A stretch of 10,505 bases of DNA from Collinsella sp. (lineage in GTDB: Bacteria; Actinomycetota; Coriobacteriia; Coriobacteriales; Coriobacteriaceae): the NCBI GenBank assembly GCA_018368345.1, contig JAGZEK010000026.1:1-10505 (forward strand), read 5' to 3'. The notes beneath the pieces were generated by a model, which saw only the letters and a program-made list of their open reading frames with translations, did not search any database and was not told the origin of the DNA. Every line of letters starts with the position of its first letter. Position 1 is the first letter of the stretch. Made by a program: the position numbers and the translations under genes. Positions 1 to 5,698 of this stretch are shown here, piece by piece.

Positions 1-215
1 CCGTAGCGCGAGCCGTCCCCGAGCAGGCGCTCGAAGTTGGGCAGGTCGGTCGGCGTGGAGATGACCAGGATGTCCCGGATGCCCGCCAGCATGAGGGTGC
101 TGAGCGGGTAGTAGATCATGGGCTTGTCGTAGACCGGCAGCAGCTGCTTGGAGGTCACGAGCGTGAGCGGGTACAGGCGGGTGCCGGACCCGCCGGCGAG
201 GATGATGCCTTTCAT
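1..215 (-). CDS. rfbA: Glucose-1-phosphate thymidylyltransferase, N-terminal part (runs off window)
   Basis: The first 71 residues of a nucleotidyltransferase that makes dTDP-glucose from glucose-1-phosphate and dTTP, the first step of dTDP-L-rhamnose synthesis in the cytoplasm. Seen directly: the signature LAGGSGTRLYP at residues 6-16, then K23 and the KPMIYYPLSTLMLAGI stretch (31-46), which closely match the RfbA/RmlA family. The ATG at 215 is supported by an AAAGG ribosome-binding site lying inside the end of the preceding glycosyltransferase gene, only three bases away, so the two are probably translationally coupled. The gene continues past the left edge of the window. Its base composition is much richer in G+C than the two genes before it. 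Context (rhamnosyltransferase-like neighbour) supports a rhamnose-containing surface glycan. The family call is firm; the remaining ~75% of the protein is unseen. Confidence 0.93.
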   Translation of the reverse strand, partial: MKGIILAGGSGTRLYPLTLVTSKQLLPVYDKPMIYYPLSTLMLAGIRDILVISTPTDLPNFERLLGDGSRY

Positions 216-218
216 TAG

Positions 219-1088
219 CTATAGCCTTTCTTTTCTAGCGGCCATACGGCCAGCACGGTTTCCGAGGAGGCGGGCGCAGCAATCGACGCCAAAGGCGACG
301 AACTCGCCAAAATTTCCCTCCCGCAGGAGTTGCAATGAGACCGACTTGACTAGCCGTCCTCCCTCGCCGGTCTCACTTATATGCATGAGATCGTCTGCAT
401 GCGATTCGAGGAAGAAGCCGACGGCACGGTTGCGGGCAAACTGTTGGGATGGCGTCAAGTTGTGTGAGTGGTAGACCTCGGCACGCGGCTCGTAAGCGAC
501 CTTCATACCTGAGGCGATAAACCTGGCGGCCATGAGCATGTCCTCGTTGGTATTGACATGCTCGAATCCACCACATTCGAGATATGCAGTTCGTCGATAG
601 GCGGAACAGGTGTCGGAGGCAAAGAACGTCTTAATACCGTATTTTTTGAGATCACGTTTTGAACGGACGGAAGAAGAGTCAGGGTAGTTGAAACCACGCA
701 CCAGCTGCTCAAAACGGCGAGCATCGGCCTTGGGTAGCTGCCTACCACTAACAAGCGCAATCTCCGAATCATCTACCATAGGAGCAACAAGCAGCTCCAG
801 GTAATCATCGGAAACAGGCAGGGCATCTTGGGTGAGAAAACAGACAAAATCGCCACGTGACTCCCTCAGTGCCAAATCCCTTGTGCCGCCATGGTTAAAA
901 TCCTGCCGATCAATTTGCAATAGGCGAACGCCTTTATGCTTCTGGATTAACTCGATAGTTCTATCTTCCGATGCGGAATCGACGACCAAAGTCTCAATCG
1001 GCTGTATTGACTGCCGTCCCAGCACAGTCAAAAGTCCCTCGATATCATGTTCCGCATTAAGGGTCGGAATGATGACGGAGATGTCCAT
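219..1088 (-). CDS. Family 2 glycosyltransferase, rhamnosyltransferase-like
   Basis: 289 residues, GT-A fold glycosyltransferase that would add a sugar from an NDP-sugar donor to a lipid-linked glycan at the cytoplasmic face of the membrane. Seen directly: the N-terminal DISVIIPTLN strand, VVDSASEDRT at 35-44, the FNHGGTRD motif (64-71) typical of rhamnosyltransferase-type GT2 enzymes, a metal-binding TQDA at 86-89 in place of the classic DxD, and an ED pair at 182-183 in the position of the catalytic base, followed by YEPRAEVYHSH. The ATG immediately follows the TAG stop of the sugar transferase (TAGATG), with a GAGAGGA-like ribosome-binding site inside that gene. Three bases then separate its stop from rfbA. 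A dTDP-rhamnose donor is inferred from motif and neighbour; the acceptor and linkage cannot be told from sequence. G+C looks lower than in the flanking housekeeping genes. Confidence 0.88.
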   Translation of the reverse strand: MDISVIIPTLNAEHDIEGLLTVLGRQSIQPIETLVVDSASEDRTIELIQKHKGVRLLQIDRQDFNHGGTRDLALRESRGDFVCFLTQDALPVSDDYLELLVAPMVDDSEIALVSGRQLPKADARRFEQLVRGFNYPDSSSVRSKRDLKKYGIKTFFASDTCSAYRRTAYLECGGFEHVNTNEDMLMAARFIASGMKVAYEPRAEVYHSHNLTPSQQFARNRAVGFFLESHADDLMHISETGEGGRLVKSVSLQLLREGNFGEFVAFGVDCCARLLGNRAGRMAARKERL

Positions 1089-1841
1089 CTATCGCCCCGT
1101 CCTCTCTTTACCGAACATAGCGCCGAAAGTGCCGGTAAAGCACTTCCAATCCATACGGAAGCAGCGATTCTGAACGTAGCGAAGCTCAATCTTTTGACGC
1201 AAACCACTCTCAAACGTCGCTTCGTTACGATCGGTTGCCTGCCATAAGCCGGTAATGCCAGGCTGGACAGAAAGAAGCTCCGCCTTTTCTTCATCCGTAA
1301 AATGCTGATTCAGCTCATCCCACGTAATGGGGCGAGGTCCAATAACGGACAGATCACCGTTGAGCACATTGATAAACTGGGGCATCTCGTCGATAGAGCA
1401 CTTGCGAATAAACTGGCCTATCTTGGTAATGCGAGGATCATCATCAACTTTGCGCTCGACTTCCCACTGATGCAGCTGCTCAGGACTCAAATACTTCTGC
1501 ACATTCCCCGCATCGGCGACCATACTGCGAAGTTTAAAAATCTTGATTGTTTTTCCGCCCTTGCCAACGCGCTCTTGCGTATACATAGGGCTGCCGGGCG
1601 ATTCAAGGCTAATAAGTGCGCACACCACAGCAATAGGAATAAGCAATAGAACACTCATCAAAAGACTGAACACAAGGTCAAACAGCCTCTTAACAAAGCG
1701 ATAGCCAAGCGTACCGCTCGGCTTTATCTGATCGAAAGCCAGTGCATCCCCCATTGATGCACAGCTCTCTGTCATTTCCTTAGCAGCCACAGTCAAACTT
1801 ACGTCCCCGTTCCCCAGGGATCCCCCAATCGGTAAATTCAA
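1089..1841 (-). CDS. Undecaprenyl-phosphate sugar transferase (bacterial sugar transferase family)
   Basis: A monotopic/membrane phosphoglycosyl transferase that moves a sugar-1-phosphate onto undecaprenyl phosphate, the priming step of surface-polysaccharide repeat-unit assembly. Seen directly: KRLFDL (51-56) leading into one hydrophobic segment (about 55-79), QERVGKGGK (89-97), FKLRSM (102-107), the catalytic block DPRITKIGQFIRK...DEMPQFINVLNGDLSVIGPRP (135-171), and QPGITGLWQ (193-201). It lacks the long N-terminal multi-helix region of WbaP/WcaJ, so it is a short PglC-like form. The outermost start is a TTG at 1841 with no visible ribosome-binding site. Internal ATGs at 1775 and 1754 are alternatives: 1775 has AAGGAA too close, and 1754 has a weak GAGAG 10 bases upstream. 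All keep the whole domain. It lies 33 bp after the NusG-like gene and abuts the glycosyltransferase. The sugar transferred is unknown. Confidence 0.9.
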   Translation of the reverse strand: MNLPIGGSLGNGDVSLTVAAKEMTESCASMGDALAFDQIKPSGTLGYRFVKRLFDLVFSLLMSVLLLIPIAVVCALISLESPGSPMYTQERVGKGGKTIKIFKLRSMVADAGNVQKYLSPEQLHQWEVERKVDDDPRITKIGQFIRKCSIDEMPQFINVLNGDLSVIGPRPITWDELNQHFTDEEKAELLSVQPGITGLWQATDRNEATFESGLRQKIELRYVQNRCFRMDWKCFTGTFGAMFGKERTGR

Positions 1842-1874
1842 AAATGCGAACGATTAGCTGGTGCAACGTCTCCC

Positions 1875-2465
1875 TTACGTCTTGCTAGGAACGTCGAGTG
1901 GAAGCAACTCCCTAAAAGCGGAGTCGCCTTCGCCCACGTCTACCAGGCACCAGCGTTTATGACGGTCGATTTTCTTTACGCGGGCCTCTTGCCCCACCAA
2001 GGGACCCTGCTCTATGTGCAACATGCCGTCTTCAATGCGGGCGACGCTGTTACGCACCACGCCGTCGTCGTCCAGCACGCTGCGATACCAGTCCTGTGCA
2101 TCGTCCGGCATGGGCATGTATGCCCGCTCCCTGCTACCGGCGATGCGACAGCCAAAGCTCAACTGGGCCAAAGCCCTATCGAGCGCGGCGGCATCGTGCG
2201 TGGCGACGAAGAAATATTCCTTGTACATGGGTTTGGTTTGGAGCGACCAGGCGCCGTCCCGCTTAAACCAGAATTCCTTTTGCATTACAAAAGCGTCCTG
2301 CATAAGGTTGTGAGGGATAATACGGCGGACCTTTTCGCAGGTCTCACGCTCTTTTCCATTGGCGGTGTGAACCAGATACCAGCGGACGCGGCCATGCTGG
2401 CTGTTGATGGTGACGCCGTTAAATGCGCCCGGCAGCTGCTCTTGGCGCCGTGCCGTTTGTTCCAT
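1875..2465 (-). CDS. Specialised NusG paralogue (LoaP/UpxY-like transcription antiterminator)
   Basis: 196 residues. An NGN domain opens at WYLVHTANGKE (29-39) and runs to about 120. A KOW motif follows near 152-177 (EQGPLVGQEARVKKIDRH). The two-domain layout and its place as first gene of a polysaccharide operon mark it as an operon-specific NusG relative that rides RNA polymerase and lets it read through internal terminators; housekeeping nusG sits with ribosomal genes instead. LoaP, RfaH and UpxY are the known parallels; which this is closest to cannot be settled by eye. Start: the ATG at 2465 has AGAGGGGG seven bases upstream; the frame is open to an earlier ATG at 2498, but that codon lies in the leader hairpin and lacks such a site. 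Transcription likely starts near 2580 from the TATAAT at 2588-2593, giving a leader of about 115 nt. Confidence 0.85.
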   Translation of the reverse strand: MEQTARRQEQLPGAFNGVTINSQHGRVRWYLVHTANGKERETCEKVRRIIPHNLMQDAFVMQKEFWFKRDGAWSLQTKPMYKEYFFVATHDAAALDRALAQLSFGCRIAGSRERAYMPMPDDAQDWYRSVLDDDGVVRNSVARIEDGMLHIEQGPLVGQEARVKKIDRHKRWCLVDVGEGDSAFRELLPLDVPSKT

Positions 2466-2486
2466 GTTCTCGCCCCCTCTTTTTGC

Positions 2487-2503
2487 TTTGCGATGCACGC
2501 AAA
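2487..2503 (-). promoter_or_regulatory. Leader hairpin just before the NusG-like gene
   Basis: A perfect 6-bp stem (TTTGCG / CGCAAA) with a 5-nt loop in the minus-strand leader, about 21 nt before the start codon at 2465 and just before the purine-rich ribosome-binding site. LoaP-type proteins are known to recognise RNA hairpins in the leaders of the operons they control, so this could be a recruitment site or a translation-control element; that role is inference. The stem is short and could be coincidental. Confidence 0.35.
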
Positions 2504-2587
2504 TGCAGGGGCGTTTAGAACAGGCTTCTCGCTCGCAGCTAGGCGCAGTCGCAAAAGTACAGGTTTTTGTATCTTTCGACAGACGAC

Positions 2588-2593
2588 ATTATA
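2588..2593 (-). promoter_or_regulatory. -10 box of the polysaccharide operon promoter
   Basis: A perfect TATAAT on the minus strand, about 123 bp before the NusG-like start codon. At 17 bp upstream the -35 position reads GGCAAA, a poor match to TTGACA, so the promoter may need an activator. It sits inside the segment bounded by the 15-bp inverted repeats, so its direction would depend on the segment's orientation. Confidence 0.6.
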
Positions 2594-2630
2594 CGAGCAA
2601 TTAATCAGCGTTTGCCCAGATTACGCAAAA

Positions 2631-2649
2631 TGTACTGCCAGTAGGTACA
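2631..2649. promoter_or_regulatory. Imperfect dyad TGTACTgccAGTAGGTACA, possible operator
   Basis: TGTAC and GTACA arms, with nested TACT/AGTA, form an imperfect palindrome about 40-60 bp upstream of the TATAAT box, where an activator could compensate for the weak -35. The GTAC core also occurs in both long inverted-repeat arms. Binding of a regulator or recombinase accessory protein is conjecture. Confidence 0.3.
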
Positions 2650-2691
2650 TCTCCATACCCCTCTACAAAAACCTGTACCTTTTTGTGCAAC

Positions 2692-2721
2692 AAAAAAAGC
2701 CGCTCAACCAGCGGCTTTTCT
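2692..2721. terminator. Hairpin with T-tracts on both sides (bidirectional terminator)
   Basis: Perfect 5-bp stem GCCGC (2699-2703) / GCGGC (2711-2715), flanked by seven A on the left and TTTTCTT on the right. It can act leftward as a second thrS terminator (U7 tail) and rightward with a TTTTCTT tail, so it would stop transcripts from the invertible promoter in its opposite orientation. Confidence 0.7.
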
Positions 2722-2733
2722 TATTTCGGCAAT

Positions 2734-2769
2734 AAAAAAGGCGGCCGCCCTTTGTGGACGGTCGCCTTT
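2734..2769 (-). terminator. thrS rho-independent terminator
   Basis: On the minus strand AAAGGCG pairs with CGCCTTT, then after one mismatch CCG with CGG and TCC with GGG (one wobble), around an ACAAA loop, followed by a run of T. It begins 22 bp after the thrS stop codon. Confidence 0.88.
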
Positions 2770-2791
2770 GTTAATTGTTGTGTTGCTTGCC

Positions 2792-4555
2792 TTAGGCGCG
2801 GGTCTTGATCTCCTCGGTCACCTTGGCAACAAACTCGTCAACGCCCATCTGAACGGTCTCGTTAGAGCGATCGCGGACGGAGATGTTGCCGGCCTCGACC
2901 TCCTTTTCGCCCAGGATAAGCATGTAGGGCACGCGGTCGATGCTGCGGGCCTCGCGGATCTTGTAGCCGATCTTCTCGTCGCGGTCGTCGCAGACAACGC
3001 GGATGCCGGCCTCCTCCAGCTTGGCGCACACCTCGTGGGCGTAGTCGCGGCTCTTCTCGGACACGGGCAGGGCCTTGACCTGCACGGGAGCCAGCCAGGT
3101 GGGGAACTTGCCCGCAAAGTGCTCAATCAGAATACCGATGAAGCGCTCGATGGAGCCAAAGCATACGCGATGCAGCATGATGGGGCGCTTCTTGGTGCCG
3201 TCGGCGTCCACGTACTCCAGGTCAAAGTTAAGCGGCATCTGGAAGTCGAGCTGGACGGTACCGCACTGCCAGGTACGGCCGAGCGAGTCCTCCAGGTGGA
3301 AGTCGATCTTGGGGCCGTAGAAGGCGCCGTCGCCCTCGTTGACCTCGTAGTCCATGCCCAGCTTCTCCAGAGCGGTGCGCAGGCCCTCCTCGGCACGCGC
3401 CCAGTCCTCGTCCGAGCCCATGGAGTCCTCGGGGCGGGTGGAAAGCTCAACGTGATACTTAAAGCCAAACTTTTGGTACACGGAGTCGATGAGGTTAACC
3501 ACGCCCACGATCTCGTCGGTCAGCTGGTCGGGACGCACAAACAGGTGGGCGTCGTCCTGGTTAAAGCAACGCACGCGGAACAGGCCGTGCAGGGCGCCGC
3601 GCAGCTCGTGGCGGTGCACCAGGCCAATCTCGCCGGCGCGAATGGGCAGCTCGCGGTAGGAGTGCGGCTTGCTCGCGTACACCAGCACGCCGCCCGGGCA
3701 ATTCATGGGCTTAATGCAGTACTCTTCGTCGTCGATGACGGTGGAGTACATGTTGTCCTTGTAGTGGTCCCAGTGGCCACTGGTCTTCCACAGCTGCTTG
3801 TTCATGATGAGCGGCGTGGAGATCTCCACATAGCCGGCCTTGTGGTGGATCTCGCGCCAGTAGTCCAGCAGCGTGTTCTTAAGGATCATGCCGTTGGGCA
3901 GGAAGAACGGGAAGCCGGGGGCCTCGTCGCGCATCATAAAGAGGTCCATCTCGCGGCCGATCTTGCGGTGGTCGCGCTTCTTGGCCTCCTCCAGCATGTG
4001 CATGTGCTCGTCGAGCTCTTCCTTGGTGGCAAAGGCGACGCCGTTGATGCGGGTGAGCATCTTGTTGTCCTTGTCGCCCTTCCAGTAGGCGCCCGAGACG
4101 CCGGTGAGCTTAAAGGCCTTCAGGGCCTTGGTGTAGCAGATGTGGGGGCCGACGCACATGTCGATGTAATCGCCCTGCTGGTAGAAGGTGATGCGGGCGT
4201 CGTCGTCCAGGTCGCCGATGTGCTCGACCTTGTACTTCTCGCCGCGCTCCTCCATAAGGGCGATGGCCTCGGCGCGGGGCTTCTCGTACACGGAGAACTT
4301 GAGGTTCTCCTTGACGATCTTTTTCATCTCGGCCTCGATCGCGGGGAAGTCGTCCTCGCTGATCTTGACGCCCTCGGGCAGGTCGACGTCGTAGTAAAAG
4401 CCGTTGTCGGTCGCGGGGCCGTAGGCAAAGTCGGCCTCGGGATAGAGGCGCTTGATGGCCTGCGCCATGATGTGCGCGGCGGAGTGGCGGATGACGTGCG
4501 TGACCTCGTCCTGCGGGAGCTCGGCCACCGAACCGTCATTGTAGAGTGCCTTCAT
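2792..4555 (-). CDS. thrS: Threonyl-tRNA synthetase (TGS-less form)
   Basis: 587-residue cytoplasmic class II aminoacyl-tRNA synthetase that charges tRNA-Thr. Seen directly: the editing (SAD) domain with HSAAH at 24-28 and DMCVGPH at 132-138; class II core with Zn ligands C286 (MNCPG), H337 (DDAH) and H462 (MLHR); motif 2 around R315-R329; motif 3 GSIERF at 467-472; and a C-terminal anticodon-binding domain from about 487. Compared with the E. coli enzyme (642 residues), the N-terminal TGS domain is absent: the protein enters the editing domain after about 20 residues. The ATG at 4555 is chosen because AGGAG lies 11 bases upstream. The frame stays open to 4666, but that stretch overlaps the promoter and leader and shows no TGS-like sequence. 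Transcription probably starts near 4619; two terminators follow the gene. Confidence 0.96.
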   Translation of the reverse strand: MKALYNDGSVAELPQDEVTHVIRHSAAHIMAQAIKRLYPEADFAYGPATDNGFYYDVDLPEGVKISEDDFPAIEAEMKKIVKENLKFSVYEKPRAEAIALMEERGEKYKVEHIGDLDDDARITFYQQGDYIDMCVGPHICYTKALKAFKLTGVSGAYWKGDKDNKMLTRINGVAFATKEELDEHMHMLEEAKKRDHRKIGREMDLFMMRDEAPGFPFFLPNGMILKNTLLDYWREIHHKAGYVEISTPLIMNKQLWKTSGHWDHYKDNMYSTVIDDEEYCIKPMNCPGGVLVYASKPHSYRELPIRAGEIGLVHRHELRGALHGLFRVRCFNQDDAHLFVRPDQLTDEIVGVVNLIDSVYQKFGFKYHVELSTRPEDSMGSDEDWARAEEGLRTALEKLGMDYEVNEGDGAFYGPKIDFHLEDSLGRTWQCGTVQLDFQMPLNFDLEYVDADGTKKRPIMLHRVCFGSIERFIGILIEHFAGKFPTWLAPVQVKALPVSEKSRDYAHEVCAKLEEAGIRVVCDDRDEKIGYKIREARSIDRVPYMLILGEKEVEAGNISVRDRSNETVQMGVDEFVAKVTEEIKTRA

Positions 4556-4582
4556 GGGTATGTTTTCTCCTCTCGGATGTCT

Positions 4583-4625
4583 GATGCAAGTGCGTGCGAT
4601 GCGATCGGCGTTTTTGACTTGCATC
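4583..4625 (-). promoter_or_regulatory. Inverted repeat in the thrS promoter/leader
   Basis: Perfect 9-bp arms GATGCAAGT and ACTTGCATC (minus-strand reading), 25 bp apart, the first directly abutting the -10 box. The expected transcription start falls within the first arm, so an RNA hairpin would include only part of it; the repeat may instead be a DNA operator. The leader is only ~65 nt, too short for a T-box, and no T-box sequence is seen. Confidence 0.4.
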
Positions 4626-4653
4626 ATTATAGGCAGGTTGCCTTGGTATACAA
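4626..4653 (-). promoter_or_regulatory. thrS promoter
   Basis: Minus-strand TTGTAT (4648-4653), 16-bp spacer, then a perfect TATAAT (4626-4631). The -10 lies about 70 bp before the thrS start codon. No other convincing promoter is seen between the zinc-ribbon gene and thrS. Confidence 0.7.
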
Positions 4654-4654
4654 G

Positions 4655-4685
4655 CGCCCGCCGCACCTTAATGGCACGGCGGGCG
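4655..4685 (-). other. Strong GC-rich stem-loop upstream of the thrS promoter
   Basis: Perfect 9-bp arms CGCCCGCCG / CGGCGGGCG. On the minus strand four more pairs (two G-U) extend the stem to 13 bp around an ATTAA loop, whereas on the plus strand the same bases mismatch, so the structure suits a leftward transcript. It lies ~97 bp after the zinc-ribbon gene and ends two bases before the thrS -35. It may terminate that gene, but no U-run follows it (the next bases are CTTGTAT). The stretch 4686-4781 holds nothing else except an imperfect 18-bp tandem (CGTGGCTTGCGG at 4732 and 4750). Confidence 0.5.
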
Positions 4686-4781
4686 ATTTTCTACGCATGC
4701 TTCATCGTGTGGGGCGGGGCTGCGGGGCGCGCGTGGCTTGCGGTGCGCCCGTGGCTTGCGGCCGGCCCGGCGATGGATGCG

Positions 4782-5213
4782 TTACTGGATGCGAGTTCGG
4801 CAGTAGGGGCAGACCTTCCAGTGTGCATCGAGCGGGCGATGGCAGCTGGGGCATACGTTGCGAACCTGGGTATCGCACACCGGGCAGACGACGAAGTCCT
4901 TCTCGATGGGCGCGCCGCACTGCGGGCAGGTGCCGTACTGGGCAAGCTGGCGCTCGCGCAGGGCCATGTCCAGCTCCTGTTCCTCGCGGTCGGACGCGTA
5001 GGAGTGCGGACGCAGGACCAGGTAGGCGATGAGGCCCACAAACGGGATGAGGGCGATGATGCCCCATGCCACGTAGGCGCTGGCGCCGCGACGACGAGCG
5101 TCGATGAACACATAGACGACCGACAGCACATACAGGGCGATGATAAAGCCAACAAAGGCATAGATGACGCCCATAAGCTGCGGCGACATGAGCTCGGAGA
5201 TGTACTTGGACAT
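4782..5213 (-). CDS. Small membrane protein with PLDc_N-like helices and zinc-ribbon tail
   Basis: 143 residues. Two hydrophobic segments (about 12-37 and 47-67) joined by the basic IDARRRG turn and ending in LRPHSY resemble the N-terminal membrane region of cardiolipin synthase-like proteins (PLDc_N). A charged linker (72-92) then leads to a cytoplasmic tail with four CxxC pairs: C96/C99, C110/C113, C121/C124, C135/C138, the pattern of a double zinc ribbon. No catalytic HKD motif is present, so it is not itself a phospholipase. The ATG at 5213 is supported by GAAAGG eight bases upstream; the frame is open to 5258 without a better site. It is divergent from the glp-like operon and upstream of thrS in the same direction. 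The specific function is unknown; an adaptor or metal/redox-sensing membrane protein is a guess. Confidence 0.8.
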   Translation of the reverse strand: MSKYISELMSPQLMGVIYAFVGFIIALYVLSVVYVFIDARRRGASAYVAWGIIALIPFVGLIAYLVLRPHSYASDREEQELDMALRERQLAQYGTCPQCGAPIEKDFVVCPVCDTQVRNVCPSCHRPLDAHWKVCPYCRTRIQ

Positions 5214-5312
5214 TAGGGGTACCTTTCGGAATATTAACAGTCCGGTCAAGTTTACCACGGGGTTTGTTTATATGGGACCACGGCTAGGGGCGGGGCTGGT
5301 GCGGACACAAAC

Positions 5313-5529
5313 ATCTCAATCTGTAACAAGTGGGAGCGGAATCCGGGTCTAGGTGTTACAGATCGAGACACAGGGGTCCCTCCCCAACTTCAATCTCGAT
5401 CTGTAACATCTTGGGCCCCAAAACCCCTCTTACTGTTACAGATCGAGACATTCAAAATCCGCCGGAGGGTTTGTCTTGATCTGTAACATCTAGAACCCAA
5501 ATCATCAGCTAACTGTTACAGATCGAGAC
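5313..5529. repeat. Array of six 16-bp repeats in alternating orientation, 80-bp period
   Basis: Motif TGTTACAGATCGAGAC and its reverse complement alternate: forward (xTCTCGATCTGTAACA type) at 5313-5328, 5393-5408, 5473-5488; reverse at 5354-5369, 5434-5449, 5514-5529. The three reverse copies are identical; forward copies vary at one to three positions (ATCTCAATC, ATCTCGATC, GTCTTGATC). Starts step 41, 39, 41, 39, 41, so same-orientation copies are exactly 80 bp apart. Spacers are 25 bp (forward to reverse) and 23 bp (reverse to forward) and differ in sequence; the last two 25-bp spacers look distantly related. Neighbouring copies can pair as ~15-bp stems. Several differences are tolerated as G-U pairs. 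This geometry fits a BIME-like mosaic of REP elements or a regulator-binding array between divergent genes. Confidence 0.9.
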
Positions 5530-5666
5530 GAAAGGTTGCCGTAGCTGTCGGCAGACGAGCGTGTCGACGTTGCCGGGTCTCCCCTCGCCTGCCGTTGGCG
5601 GGTGTTGCGGGGCTGTTCGCCGCATTGCCGCCGCGCTGGGGATGTATAGACCGTAGGATAGTCTTA

Positions 5667-5681
5667 TTGACAGCCTGTCAA
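5667..5681. promoter_or_regulatory. 15-bp palindromic operator candidate before the glp-like operon
   Basis: TTGACAG-C-CTGTCAA is a perfect 7-1-7 palindrome ending 17 bp before the GTG start at 5699. TATAGA (5645) and TAGGAT (5655) upstream are possible -10 boxes with no clear -35; if the latter is used, the palindrome covers the start of transcription, as expected for a repressor site. TTGACA could itself serve as -35 but has no -10 at the right distance. The stretch 5530-5644 shows no further convincing structure. Confidence 0.5.
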
Positions 5682-5698
5682 CTTATCTGGGAGGCACC

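Larger units (their letters stand above)
2557..2678. repeat. 15-bp inverted repeats flanking the promoter: candidate invertible promoter segment
   Basis: GTACAGGTTTTTGTA at 2557-2571 is repeated as its exact reverse complement TACAAAAACCTGTAC at 2664-2678. Similarity extends outwards through a short A-run beside each GTAC. The 92-bp interior (2572-2663) carries the TATAAT box that points at the NusG-like gene. Inverted repeats around a promoter are the hallmark of site-specific recombinase switches in front of surface-polysaccharide loci. Inverting the segment would place the -10 at about 2642-2647, facing right into the terminator hairpin at 2699-2715. No recombinase gene is in the window. 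Alternatively the arms are paired regulator sites or an RNA stem. Confidence 0.6.

Noticed and set aside
1959..2735. Plus-strand open frame opposite the NusG-like gene and across its promoter
   Set aside because: It runs across the inverted repeats and terminator hairpin, has no ribosome-binding site and no recognisable domain.
4556..4781. T-box riboswitch upstream of thrS
   Set aside because: The promoter leaves a leader of only ~65 nt and no T-box consensus or specifier stem is visible.
2768..5032. Very long plus-strand open frame opposite thrS
   Set aside because: It mirrors thrS codons, is rich in repetitive Val/Leu/Gly/His composition and has no recognisable domain; the minus-strand gene has all ThrRS motifs.
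5313..5529. CRISPR array
   Set aside because: Repeats are only 16 bp, alternate in orientation and have 23/25-bp gaps; no cas genes are near. Direct repeats of CRISPR type are not present.
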